A stretch of DNA of 64,000 bases from CAXSBR01 sp964252015 (lineage in GTDB: Bacteria; Actinomycetota; Actinomycetes; Mycobacteriales; Jatrophihabitantaceae), in NCBI GenBank assembly GCA_964252015.1, contig CAXULW010000015.1, positions 1 through 64,000 of the forward strand. The letters run 5' to 3'. The notes beneath the pieces were generated by a model. The model had not been told where the DNA came from and made no database searches. It worked only from the letters and a program-made list of their open reading frames with translations. A program made the position numbers and the translations under genes. Of this stretch, positions 31,603 through 41,909 are shown one piece after another (position 1 is the first letter of the stretch; each line of letters starts with the position of its first letter).

Positions 31603-32399
31603 GCCCGTCGCTGTTCGGCGGACGGCGGACCGTGGTCATCCGCATGGCGCAGGACGTACCTTCCGCGGCCGTGCCGACGCTCACCGGCTTCTTCGGCGAC
31701 CCCGGAACCGATATCACACTGGTCATCCAGCACGCCGGCGGCGCCAAAGGGAAGGCGCTGCTCGAGGCGGCGCGGCAAGCGGCCGGAGCCGTCTTCACCT
31801 GCGCCAAGCTGACCCGGCCGAGCGAGCGCGAGGACTTCGTCCGGGCCGAGATGCGCCGTCACCGCGCCACGATCACCGGCGACGCGATCGCGCGGTTGAT
31901 CGACGCGGTCGGCACCGACCTGCGCGAATTGGCCGGGGTGTGCGCTCAGCTGGCCAGCGACTCCGGGGGGCGCATCGACGCCACCGTGGTCGCGGCGTAC
32001 CACCGCGGTCGAGCCCAGGTCACGGGCTACGTCATCTCCGACCACGCGGTCACCGGAGATGTGGCTGCAGCCATGGAGAACCTGCGCTGGGCGCTGTTGG
32101 TCGGTGTACCGCCGGTGCTCATTGCCGACGCCCTGGCCGACGGCGTGCGCTCCATCGCCAAGGTCAGCGGCGCCGGCCGGGGGTCGCCCAACTCCCTGGC
32201 TTCGCGGTTGGGCATGCCGCCGTGGAAGATCCAGCGGGTGCAACGCCAGGCCACCGGCTGGACCGACGTCGGTCTGACCCAGGCCATGGCCGCGGTCGCT
32301 GACCTGAACGCTGACGTCAAAGGCGTGGCCGTCGATCCTGAGTACGCGCTGGAACGCGCGGTCCGGACGCTGGCCGCGGCCCGTTCCGTGCGGCGCTGA
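31383..32399 (+). CDS. holA: DNA polymerase III subunit delta
   Basis: 338 residues. HolA features: VVLVLGDEDFLVNRAIEQV at the start, SLFGGRRTVVIR, the AAA-like second domain (ISDHAVTGDVAAAMENLRWALLVGVPPVLIADALADGVRSI) and the C-terminal collar segment (LGMPPWKIQRVQRQATGW, DLNADVKGV). As part of the clamp loader it opens the beta clamp. ATG 31383 is used; ATG 31422 would remove 13 poorly conserved residues. It sits inside the extended 3' end of comEC, and convergent with rpsT, matching the usual comEC-holA-rpsT order. Confidence 0.93.
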   Translation: MASNSASRATADRMAANQTAPDDGVVLVLGDEDFLVNRAIEQVAAAGRRADPDAELVERIGAEVIPGELFELLSPSLFGGRRTVVIRMAQDVPSAAVPTLTGFFGDPGTDITLVIQHAGGAKGKALLEAARQAAGAVFTCAKLTRPSEREDFVRAEMRRHRATITGDAIARLIDAVGTDLRELAGVCAQLASDSGGRIDATVVAAYHRGRAQVTGYVISDHAVTGDVAAAMENLRWALLVGVPPVLIADALADGVRSIAKVSGAGRGSPNSLASRLGMPPWKIQRVQRQATGWTDVGLTQAMAAVADLNADVKGVAVDPEYALERAVRTLAAARSVRR

Positions 32400-32415
32400 T
32401 CGGGCCAGGTGAAAC

Positions 32416-32676
32416 GGACCACGCTCGACGCGCGGGGTCGCGGCCTTCCCGCCAGCCAGCGCGGATCGGACCACGCTCGGACCACGCTCGACGGGCGGGC
32501 TCGCGGCCTTGCCCCGCCAGTTAGCGCGCTAAAGACCGGATCACGTGGGTTGGCGGGGCAGACAGGTGCCTCATCCGCGGGCGCTGATTGCACAGCGCGG
32601 ATCGGACGGCGCTGATTGGCCATCGGCCGCTCAGGCCATGCATCGTGCGGCGGCACCCGGCAGCGCGCACAGCAAC
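32416..32676. repeat. Intergenic imperfect direct repeats
   Basis: No gene is visible between holA (32399) and rpsT (32747). A unit of about 48 nt (32416-32463) recurs imperfectly at 32479-32528 (shared start GGACCACGCTCGACG). Shorter repeats follow (AGCGCGGATCGGA at 32459 and 32594; GCGCTGATTG at 32581 and 32610). TGCCCCGCCA (32510) and TGGCGGGGCA (32551) are inverted around a TAGCGCGCTA palindrome. Confidence 0.6.
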
Positions 32677-32707
32677 GAACCCGGTCACCCTCGGGATGAC
32701 CGGGTTC
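32677..32707. terminator. Bidirectional terminator between holA and rpsT
   Basis: GAACCCGGTCA (32677-32687) and TGACCGGGTTC (32697-32707) form a perfect 11-bp stem with a 9-nt loop between convergent genes. Confidence 0.8.
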
Positions 32708-32746
32708 TGCTGACAGCAATTCAGCGCGGGCGAATCGCGCTGTGCA

Positions 32747-33007
32747 CTAGAGCGCGTTGACCCGCTGGGCCAGCGCCGACTTCTTGTTCGCGGCCTGATT
32801 GGGGTGGATTACGCCCTTGCTGGCGGCCTTGTCGAGCGCCTTCGACGCGTCGCGCAAGAGCACCAGAGCCTGGTCCTTGTCGCCGGCGTCGGCCGCCGCA
32901 CGGAAGCGGCGCACGGAGGTCTTGAGCGAGGACTTGACGCTCTTGTTGCGCAGTCGTGCCTTCTCGTTCGTGCCGATGCGCTTGATCTGGGACTTGATGT
33001 TTGCCAC
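32747..33007 (-). CDS. rpsT: 30S ribosomal protein S20
   Basis: 86 residues from GTG 33007 (VANIKSQIKRIGTNEKARLRN), with AGAGG upstream; a GTG start is unusual for rpsT elsewhere but common in this genome. The three-helix S20 pattern is complete: KSVKSSLKTSVRRFRAAADAGDKDQA, LVLLRDASKALDKAASKGVIHPNQAANKKSALAQR. It binds 16S rRNA helices 9, 11 and 44. Convergent with holA, divergent from the ATP-grasp gene across about 270 nt. Confidence 0.97.
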   Translation of the reverse strand: MANIKSQIKRIGTNEKARLRNKSVKSSLKTSVRRFRAAADAGDKDQALVLLRDASKALDKAASKGVIHPNQAANKKSALAQRVNAL

Positions 33008-33279
33008 GTTGCCTCTTCGACTCGGTAATGATGGACACGGACCGTCGGATGGAAACGGGCTCCGGTCCAGACGTTCGTCACGGCCGCTCAGGCCCAAGGC
33101 CCGGGACCGCTGGTCCGGCCGCGACAGAGCGCAGCTGGACAACCCCACGAGACTACCAGCGCGTCCGGCCCGGCCTCAACCGCGAGCCCACCGCCTCGGG
33201 GGCGCCGTGGTCCGGCGCGGCTGGGGTAAAACGGGCCGCGGTGACCGGTAGGAAATCCCGAGTGCCTACGATGCGCCCC

Positions 33280-35007
33280 ATGACGGCAACCGCCGCACGA
33301 CCTCCCATCCCGGCCGGGTTAACCCATGCGCCCTGGGACGAAATGTACGAGTCGCCCGGTGTGCCGCGCCCGGCCTGCGTCGCTATCCACGCCGCGTTGG
33401 AGGCCCTGTCCGGGGAGGAACTGAAGGCGCGCTGCGACGCCCTGGCCCGGACCTACTTCGACCAGGGGGTCACCTTCGACGTCGGCGGCGAGGAAAGCCC
33501 GTTCCCGCTCGATGTCGTTCCCCGCGTCATCGCGTCCGAGGAATGGGAGACGGTCGAGCGCGGGGTCAAGCAGCGGGTGCGGGCGCTCGAAGCCTTCCTC
33601 GCCGACGCCTACGGCCCCCGCGAGGTGGTCAAGGACGGCATCGTTCCGCTGCGGCTGCTGCTGTCCTCGGCCCACTTCCACCGGGCGGCGTTCGGCATCA
33701 ACCCCGCCAACGGTGTCCGCGTCCACGTCGCCGGAATCGACCTGATCCGCGACAGCAACGGGCAGTTTCGCGTGCTGGAGGACAACGTCCGGGTGCCGTC
33801 CGGGGTCAGTTATGTGCTGGAGAACCGTCAGTCGGTCAGCCAGATCCTGCCCGAGGCGTTCTCGGCCCAGCCGGTGCGCCCGGTGGGGGAGTACCCGTGG
33901 CGGCTGCTCAACGCGCTGCGGGCCGCGGCTCCGGACGGGATCACCGACCCGACGGTGGTCGTCCTGACGCCAGGCATCTTCAACTCGGCCTACTTCGAGC
34001 ACGCGCTGCTGGCCCGCACGATGGGGGTCGAGCTCGTCGAGGGCAGCGACCTCATCTGCCACGACGGCCGGCTCTTCATGCGCACGACCCGCGGCGAGCA
34101 GCGGGTCGACGTCGTCTACCGGCGCGTCGACGACGACTACCTCGACCCGGTGACGTTTCGTTCCGACTCCCAGCTCGGCTGTCCCGGGTTGATCACCGCG
34201 GCCCGCGCCGGTCGCGTCACCCTGGCCAACGCGGTCGGCAACGGCGTGGCCGATGACAAGCTCGTCTACACCTACGTCCCCGATCTGGTCCGCTACTACC
34301 TGGGCGAGGAGCCGGTGCTGGCCAACGTCGACACCTGGCGGCTGGAGGACCCCGAGGCGCGGGAGCAGGTCCTGGATCGGTTGGCCGAGCTCGTGGTCAA
34401 GCCCGTGGACGGTTCGGGGGGCAAGGGCATCGTCATCGGCCCAGCCGCGTCGAAAGGCCAGCTGGCCCGGCTGCGCAAGCGCTTGATCGCCGACCCGCGC
34501 GGCTGGATCGCCCAGCCCGTCATCTCACTGTCCACCGTTCCGACGGTTATCGGTGACCGGCTCGCCCCCCGCCATGTCGACCTGCGCCCGTTCGCGGTCA
34601 ACAACGGTGACGAGGTGTGGGTGTTGCCCGGCGGCCTCACCCGTGTCGCCCTGCCCGAGGGTGAACTGGTCGTGAACTCGAGCCAGGGCGGCGGTTCGAA
34701 GGACACCTGGGTGCTCGGCGACCCGGACGCGCCGCCGCAGCGGACCCGTCGTCCGGCTACCCCGGCCGCGGAGCAGTCGGCCATGGCCGGTCAGGACGTC
34801 AGCCCCGAGGACGACGGCGGCGGCGAGCAGGCCCAGCAGCAACAGCAGAGCGGCCAGTCCCAAAGCCAGAGCCAGCGCGGTGGCGGGCAACAGCAGCAAC
34901 AGCAGGCCCACGGCGCCCGGCAACAGCAGCAACAACAGGGCCACGGCGCCGGGCACCAGCAACGGGGCCACGGCGCCCAGCAACCGAAGCCGGCCAGCTC
35001 ATGCTGA
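33280..35007 (+). CDS. Circularly permuted ATP-grasp protein with Gln-rich tail
   Basis: 575 residues from ATG 33280; TACGAT is 7 nt upstream (leaderless). CP-ATP-grasp type 2 family features: EMYESPGVPRP near residue 17, AGIDLIRDSNGQFRVLEDNVRVPSGVSYVLENR (metal and ATP binding, split in quoting), VDVVYRRVDDDYLDP, VVKPVDGSGGKGIVIGP and APRHVDLRPFAVNN. The family is predicted to form amide bonds to peptides or small molecules, but no product is known. It is followed by the alpha-E and transglutaminase genes with overlapping ends. The last 65 residues are QQQQQ/QSQSQ/HGAGHQQ low-complexity sequence, unusual for the family. Confidence 0.88.
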   Translation: MTATAARPPIPAGLTHAPWDEMYESPGVPRPACVAIHAALEALSGEELKARCDALARTYFDQGVTFDVGGEESPFPLDVVPRVIASEEWETVERGVKQRVRALEAFLADAYGPREVVKDGIVPLRLLLSSAHFHRAAFGINPANGVRVHVAGIDLIRDSNGQFRVLEDNVRVPSGVSYVLENRQSVSQILPEAFSAQPVRPVGEYPWRLLNALRAAAPDGITDPTVVVLTPGIFNSAYFEHALLARTMGVELVEGSDLICHDGRLFMRTTRGEQRVDVVYRRVDDDYLDPVTFRSDSQLGCPGLITAARAGRVTLANAVGNGVADDKLVYTYVPDLVRYYLGEEPVLANVDTWRLEDPEAREQVLDRLAELVVKPVDGSGGKGIVIGPAASKGQLARLRKRLIADPRGWIAQPVISLSTVPTVIGDRLAPRHVDLRPFAVNNGDEVWVLPGGLTRVALPEGELVVNSSQGGGSKDTWVLGDPDAPPQRTRRPATPAAEQSAMAGQDVSPEDDGGGEQAQQQQQSGQSQSQSQRGGGQQQQQQAHGARQQQQQQGHGAGHQQRGHGAQQPKPASSC

Positions 35008-35948
35008 GCCGGATGGCCGAAAGCCTGTTTTGGATCGGTCGCTACCTGGAGCGCGCCGACGGCACCGCCCGCATCCTGGACGTGCACCTGCAACTGCTGC
35101 TCGAGGATCCGTGGGTCGACGAGAACGAGGCCAACCGCTCGCTGCTCAACGTCATGGGCGCTCCGGTGGAAGACGACTTCGAGGGTGACGTCGGACGGGA
35201 GCGGGTGCTGCAGCGCTTTGCCTACTCGGCGGGTCCCGGTTCGATCAACGGCTCGCTCAACGCGGCCCGGGAGAACGCGCGGCGCGCCCGCGAGGCGGTC
35301 TCGACCGAGCTCTGGGAATCGCTGAACACGACGCGTAATGACCTGGTGCGCGGCAAGTGGCAGACCCGCAGCCCACACCGTTACTTCGCCTGGGTTCGCG
35401 AACGCGTGGCCGCCGTCACCGGCATTGCCGACGCGACGATGAGCCGGGACCAGGTGTGGAACTTCCTGTTGCTCGGCCGCTCGATCGAACGGGCCGACAT
35501 GACCGCGCGACTGCTGGCCAGCCAGGACGCCCGTGGCCTGGGCAACTTCGGCTGGCAGTTGGTGTTGCGCTCGTGCGGGGCGCACGAGGCGTACCTGCGC
35601 ACGTACGGCGCCGCGGCCAGCGAGGACCGCGCGGCCGAGTTCCTGCTCATGGACCGGCTCTTCCCGCGCTCGGTGGTGTTCGCGCTGCTCACCGCTGATA
35701 GCTGCCTGGAGAAGTTGTCCACGGACGAAACCCAGTGGGTGTCCCGGCTGATCGCCCGCGATGACGCCCGCCGGATGCTCGGTCGGGCCCGGACCGATCT
35801 GGAGTACCGGCGTCTGGAGGAGGTCGTCACCGATCTCGCTGCCCACATGGATCGCGTCCAGCGCATCTGCTCGGCGGCCAGCGACGCGGTCTCCCGCCGC
35901 TACTTCCCGCGCGGCAACGCCACCTCCTGGGTCCGGGAGATCTCGTGA
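35001..35948 (+). CDS. Alpha-E domain protein (DUF403)
   Basis: 315 residues, mostly helical: MLSRMAESLFWIGRYLERADGTARILDVHLQLLLED at the start, then WNFLLLGRSIERADMTARLL and SVVFALLTADSCLEKL. The repeated (W/L)GR-x-(L/I)ERAD motifs are the alpha-E signature. Alpha-E proteins always travel with circularly permuted ATP-grasp and transglutaminase-like proteins; the biochemical role is unknown. The start overlaps the ATP-grasp end by 7 nt (ATGCTGA), and the stop overlaps the next gene's GTG by 4 nt, so the three are translated together. Confidence 0.9.
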   Translation: MLSRMAESLFWIGRYLERADGTARILDVHLQLLLEDPWVDENEANRSLLNVMGAPVEDDFEGDVGRERVLQRFAYSAGPGSINGSLNAARENARRAREAVSTELWESLNTTRNDLVRGKWQTRSPHRYFAWVRERVAAVTGIADATMSRDQVWNFLLLGRSIERADMTARLLASQDARGLGNFGWQLVLRSCGAHEAYLRTYGAAASEDRAAEFLLMDRLFPRSVVFALLTADSCLEKLSTDETQWVSRLIARDDARRMLGRARTDLEYRRLEEVVTDLAAHMDRVQRICSAASDAVSRRYFPRGNATSWVREIS

Positions 35949-36802
35949 GCTTGTTGGGGACGACGAGCCGGCGGCTGCGGGTACAGCACCAGACTCGGTA
36001 CTCCTACTTCGGCACGGTCTCGGCGTCGTACAACGAGGCGCGCATGTCACCGCGGACGGAGGCCCGTCAGCAGGTGTTGGAGAGCCGGCTCGACATCGGC
36101 CCGCAGGGTTGGCGCCACGACTACGACGACTACTGGGGCACGGCGGTTACCGCGTTCGAGACCCACGTCCCGCATCAAGAGCTCATCGTCACGGGCACCA
36201 CCGTGGCCGACGTGGGCGAGATCGGCGCGGCACCGCAGACCGACTGGGACCGGCTGCGGTCCGAGCGCACCCGGGACACGTTCGCCGAGTCGCTGACCGC
36301 CACCGGACGCAGTGCGACCCCGGCCGAGCTGGCCGAGCTGGCCGCCGCCCGGATCGGTGACCGGCCCCCGCACCTGGCCGCGCAGGAGGTCTGCACGCTG
36401 GTCGCCGAGTCGATGCAGTACGCCACCGGGTCCACCGGCGTGCTGACCCTGGCCAGCGAGGCGTGGCAGGCCCGGCGCGGGGTGTGTCAGGACTTCGCCC
36501 ACCTCGCCGTGGGCGCGTTGCGGACCGTCGGCATCCCGGCCCGGTACGTGTCGGGTTACTTCGCCCCCCGCGTCGACGCGGAGATCGGCGAGGCGGTGCT
36601 GGGGGAGAGCCACGCCTGGATCGAGTGGTGGACCGGCGGCTGGTACGGCTGGGATCCGACCAACAACCACCCGGCCTCATCGCGGCACCTGGTCGTCGGG
36701 CGCGGCCGCGACTACGGCGACGTGCCCCCGCTGAAGGGCATCGTCGCCGGCTCGGGTCGGAGCAACCTCGAGGTCAGCGTCACGGTCACCGTCCTGCGCT
36801 GA
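35945..36802 (+). CDS. Transglutaminase-like cysteine protease family protein
   Basis: 285 residues from GTG 35945. N-terminal Bact_transglu_N beta domain (LRVQHQTRYSYFGTVSASYNEARMSP, residues 11-36), then a transglutaminase-like core with the catalytic triad: Cys in RRGVCQDFAHLAVGALR, His in GESHAWIEWW and Asp in WYGWDPTNNHP. These bacterial proteins are thought to be peptidases or amide-bond hydrolases rather than crosslinkers. With the ATP-grasp and alpha-E genes it forms a conserved three-gene module, which elsewhere often lies near proteasome-like (Anbu/BPH) genes; none is seen here. Confidence 0.9.
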   Translation: MSLLGTTSRRLRVQHQTRYSYFGTVSASYNEARMSPRTEARQQVLESRLDIGPQGWRHDYDDYWGTAVTAFETHVPHQELIVTGTTVADVGEIGAAPQTDWDRLRSERTRDTFAESLTATGRSATPAELAELAAARIGDRPPHLAAQEVCTLVAESMQYATGSTGVLTLASEAWQARRGVCQDFAHLAVGALRTVGIPARYVSGYFAPRVDAEIGEAVLGESHAWIEWWTGGWYGWDPTNNHPASSRHLVVGRGRDYGDVPPLKGIVAGSGRSNLEVSVTVTVLR

Positions 36803-36844
36803 CTCACCGCCCACGTTGATCCCGGGCGCGTCAGCCTGCTCGGG

Positions 36845-37240
36845 TCAGCGGGCCGCGGCGCGAACGGTCACCAGCTCGTGCACGGTGTACAGGTAGGTAC
36901 GTTCGCCCACGCCGTCACCGACGGCGTCGGTTACGGTCGGGTCGGCGCCGCCTTCCTCGCCGTAGACGTAGGCGCCCTGGTCGGTGAAGTACACGTTCGC
37001 GTCGACCGGCGCGATGTCGCTCATCTCGACCAGCACGTAGCGGTCGCCGATGGTGGCGATCAGCTCGGCGATCTGCTCGGTCGCCGCGGCCAGTGAACCC
37101 TGGGTGTAGACCGCGCGTACCTCCTGCCAGTCGTCCTCCCCGCCGGGCGCGGTGTTGACGACGTCGCCCGCGCGCAGGGTGCGGGCCGGTATGCGGTACT
37201 CGACCGCGGAACGAGGATCGGTGGACGCCGGTTCAGTCAT
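36845..37240 (-). CDS. Hypothetical protein
   Basis: 131 residues from ATG 37240. Soluble, acidic, without signal peptide or membrane segment. Recognisable only as protein-like: RIPARTLRAGDVVN, a stretch DWQEVRAVYTQGSLAAATEQIAEL, and two strand-like segments RYVLVEMSDIAPVDANVYFTD, then YLYTVHELVTVRAA. I do not recognise a family. It is convergent with the transglutaminase gene. ATG 37249 is an alternative start. Confidence 0.6.
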   Translation of the reverse strand: MTEPASTDPRSAVEYRIPARTLRAGDVVNTAPGGEDDWQEVRAVYTQGSLAAATEQIAELIATIGDRYVLVEMSDIAPVDANVYFTDQGAYVYGEEGGADPTVTDAVGDGVGERTYLYTVHELVTVRAAAR

Positions 37241-37428
37241 GGCCCCCATCTTGCCCGAGCCGCGCGGATCGCCGTGCCTGTGCCGCTGGTGTCGTTGCCG
37301 TGCCTGCGCCATCGGCATCGTCAACGCCCGCCCGTCGATGCATCGGACCGAAGACGGGACGGGACTTGGACGTCGTCCGGCAATGTCGTAGCTCAATTTG
37401 TGTCGGTGCCCGCCGCTACTCTCTGGCT

Positions 37429-39597
37429 ATGGAACGTCTGGCTCGGCTGGTCCTCAAACACCGCCTCTGGGTCGCCATCACCTGGCTGGTGCTGCTGATC
37501 GCCGGCGGCGCCGCGGCCGGCCCCGCCGCGGGTCGGCTCAATTTCGACTTCTCCCTGCCCGGTCAGCCGGGCTACCAGACCGAACAGAAGCTGGTGGCAG
37601 CGTTCGGCACCAGCACCGACGACACCCTGGTCCCGGTGCTGACCGTGCCCGCGGGCAGCACAGTGCAACAGCACGCCGCCGACGTGGCCAAGGTGTGGAG
37701 CACGGTGCGCGCGAAACTGCCGCAGATGCGCGTCGTGGACTACTCCTCCACCGGCGACAAACAGTTCATCACCAGCGACGGCCGCAGCACGTTCGCCCTG
37801 ATCCAGGGTCCGCAGGCCACCGGGTTCGGCCCCGGCATCGAGTCCTCGGTTACCCCGGTGCTGCAGGCGGCGGCCACATCGGTGAACCTGCAGGCCGGCG
37901 AGACGTCGTACGTGCTGCTGTCCCAGGGCGGCAACTCCGACGGTCCGAGCGTCCTGGTGGAGACCCTGTTCGGCGCACTCGGGGCACTGGCCGTGCTGGC
38001 ATTCGTCTTCGCGTCGTTCTTGGCCTTCGTTCCGCTGGTGATCGCGGCTGTGTCGATCCTGACGACGTTCCTGCTCGTGCTCGGGCTCACCTACATCACC
38101 GACGTGAGCTTCGTGGTGCAGTTCCTCATCGCCCTGGTCGGCCTGGGCGTGGCCATCGACTACTCCCTGCTGCTGGTGTCGCGGTGGCGCGAAGAGCGGG
38201 CGCACGGGCTCAGCAATGACGAAGCGGTCGTGCGCGCGGTGGAGACAGCCGGGCACGCCGTCCTCGCTTCCGGCGTCACCGTGGCCATCAGCCTGCTCGC
38301 CCTGATCGTGGTGCCGGTGCCGTTCCTGCGCAGCATGGGCCTGGGCGGGATGCTCATCCCGCTGGTGAGTGTGGCCGTCGTGCTGACGTTGCTTCCGGCA
38401 CTGCTGTCGAAGATCGGCCCTCGGGTGGACTGGCCCCGGATCCGGCACGACGACGTCGCCGCCCGCGGCTGGTCGGCGTGGGCCCGGCTGATCGTGCGCC
38501 GGCGCTGGATCGCGGCCGGCGTGGCGGTCGTGATCCTGGGGTTCATCATCGCCCCCGTGGCCGGGCTCAAGATCGGCCAGACGGGCACCAGTTCGCTGGC
38601 GCGCAGCGGCCCGTCGTTCAACGTGCTCCAGCAGTTGAAGGCCGGCGGCGTGGGCAATGGCGTGCTGACCCCGATCGAGGTTCTGGTACCCCAGGGACAA
38701 GCCGCCGCCGCGGTGAAGGCGGCCAAGGCGGTGCCCGGCGTGCGTACCGCTGTGGCCGGTGGCAGCAAGGGCGGACAGACCGTCGTCGACGTTATTCCGG
38801 TCCACGAGACGGTCGACAGCACCAGCAACGGGGTGGTGGACGCGGTGCGCAGCGCGGTCAAAGGGGCCACGTCCGGCAGCGTCGGCGTGGCCGGCCCGGG
38901 AGCCGTGGTGCAGGACTACTTCAGCGCCGTCTACCACAACTTCCCCTACGTCCTGCTGATCATCGCGTTGATCACGTTCCTGCTGTTGGTGCGGACGTTC
39001 CGCTCGCTGCTGTTGCCGATCAAGGCCGTGGTGCTGAACCTGATCTCGCTCAGTGCGGTGTTCGGCGCCATCGTCTTCTTCTGGCAGCACGGTCACGGGG
39101 CGAACGCCGTCTTCGGCGTGTCTCCCACCGGCGCGATCACCTTCTGGCTGCCGGTCATCATCTTCGCGTTCCTGTTCGGGCTCTCGATGGACTACGAGGT
39201 GTTCATCCTGGTTCGGATGCGCGAGGCGTACGACGACACGGGCTCCACCGCCCAGGCCGTGGTCACCGGCCTCGGCCGCACCGGGCGGCTGGTCACCTCG
39301 GCCGCACTGATCCTGTTCTTCGCCTTTGCCGCGCTGGCTTCCTCGCCCGGCACGGACATCAAGGTGCTCGGTACCGCGCTGGGCGTCGGCATCCTCATCG
39401 ACGCCACCCTGGTGCGCGCATTGCTGGTGCCGGCCCTGGTCAGCCTGTTCGGTCGCTGGAACTGGTGGCTGCCCACCGGGCTGGCCCGGGTGCTGCGGGT
39501 GGAGCCCTCACCGGTGGGCGCTGCGGGGTCGGAGCCCGGTTTGGACGACGCCCGCCCGCGGCACGGCGCGACCGCAGCAGCGACCGCGGCCCGCTGA
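37429..39597 (+). CDS. MMPL/RND family transporter
   Basis: 722 residues from ATG 37429; TACTCT is 6 nt upstream (leaderless). Two copies of the MMPL unit: helix 1 (LVLKHRLWVAITWLVLLIAGG), a large external loop, then five helices with FLIALVGLGVAIDYSLLLVSRWREE (the Asp-Tyr pair of proton relay), and again after residue 350, ending FLFGLSMDYEVFILVRMREAY. The family exports lipids or drugs with the proton gradient. Nothing nearby identifies the substrate; the neighbouring genes are unrelated housekeeping genes. Confidence 0.92.
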   Translation: MERLARLVLKHRLWVAITWLVLLIAGGAAAGPAAGRLNFDFSLPGQPGYQTEQKLVAAFGTSTDDTLVPVLTVPAGSTVQQHAADVAKVWSTVRAKLPQMRVVDYSSTGDKQFITSDGRSTFALIQGPQATGFGPGIESSVTPVLQAAATSVNLQAGETSYVLLSQGGNSDGPSVLVETLFGALGALAVLAFVFASFLAFVPLVIAAVSILTTFLLVLGLTYITDVSFVVQFLIALVGLGVAIDYSLLLVSRWREERAHGLSNDEAVVRAVETAGHAVLASGVTVAISLLALIVVPVPFLRSMGLGGMLIPLVSVAVVLTLLPALLSKIGPRVDWPRIRHDDVAARGWSAWARLIVRRRWIAAGVAVVILGFIIAPVAGLKIGQTGTSSLARSGPSFNVLQQLKAGGVGNGVLTPIEVLVPQGQAAAAVKAAKAVPGVRTAVAGGSKGGQTVVDVIPVHETVDSTSNGVVDAVRSAVKGATSGSVGVAGPGAVVQDYFSAVYHNFPYVLLIIALITFLLLVRTFRSLLLPIKAVVLNLISLSAVFGAIVFFWQHGHGANAVFGVSPTGAITFWLPVIIFAFLFGLSMDYEVFILVRMREAYDDTGSTAQAVVTGLGRTGRLVTSAALILFFAFAALASSPGTDIKVLGTALGVGILIDATLVRALLVPALVSLFGRWNWWLPTGLARVLRVEPSPVGAAGSEPGLDDARPRHGATAAATAAR

Positions 39598-39796
39598 GCC
39601 AGGGTCGCGCACCGACCCCACCGTCGCGACGGTGTGGCGAATGCCTCAGCGGTGCTGGAGCCGATCTGCACGCGTAGTTCGGGCAGCCGGGTGCGGTTGA
39701 CCGCGGGAGGTATTGCGCGGCGTGGCCGGCCACCCGCCATGATGAGAGAATGAGGTAAGTCCGGGCGTCCACCCTGATTGCCCGGCGATCGGGCTG

Positions 39797-39841
39797 CCCG
39801 TCAACCGTGCGCCCCGTCAACCGTGACGCCCGTCTACCGTG
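39797..39841. repeat. Three short direct repeats before lepA
   Basis: CCCGTCAACCGTG occurs at 39797 and 39813 and, with one change, at 39829, a period of 16 nt. They lie 36-80 nt upstream of the lepA start in a 279-nt gap with no gene I can support. Confidence 0.6.
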
Positions 39842-39876
39842 CCGCCCGGCAAACCCCGACCAGTCAGAGGATGCCC

Positions 39877-41754
<1,878 letters not shown>

Positions 41755-41909
41755 GCCTGGTACCCCGCTGACCTGTTCCTGTGGGGCGGTCCAGAAACTG
41801 AACTCAAGCTGGTAACGGCGGCGCGCATGGCCGCGGATCCGGGTCAGGATCGGCGCAAGGCCCGACCGCAGTCCCAGCGCGGGCGCGTCCGCGTCACCCG
41901 GAGGTTTCC

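Noticed and set aside
39598..39796. Minus-strand gene between MMPL and lepA
   Set aside because: A frame with NRTRLPELRVQIGSSTAE exists but has no start signal and runs antisense into the MMPL gene; evidence is too thin.
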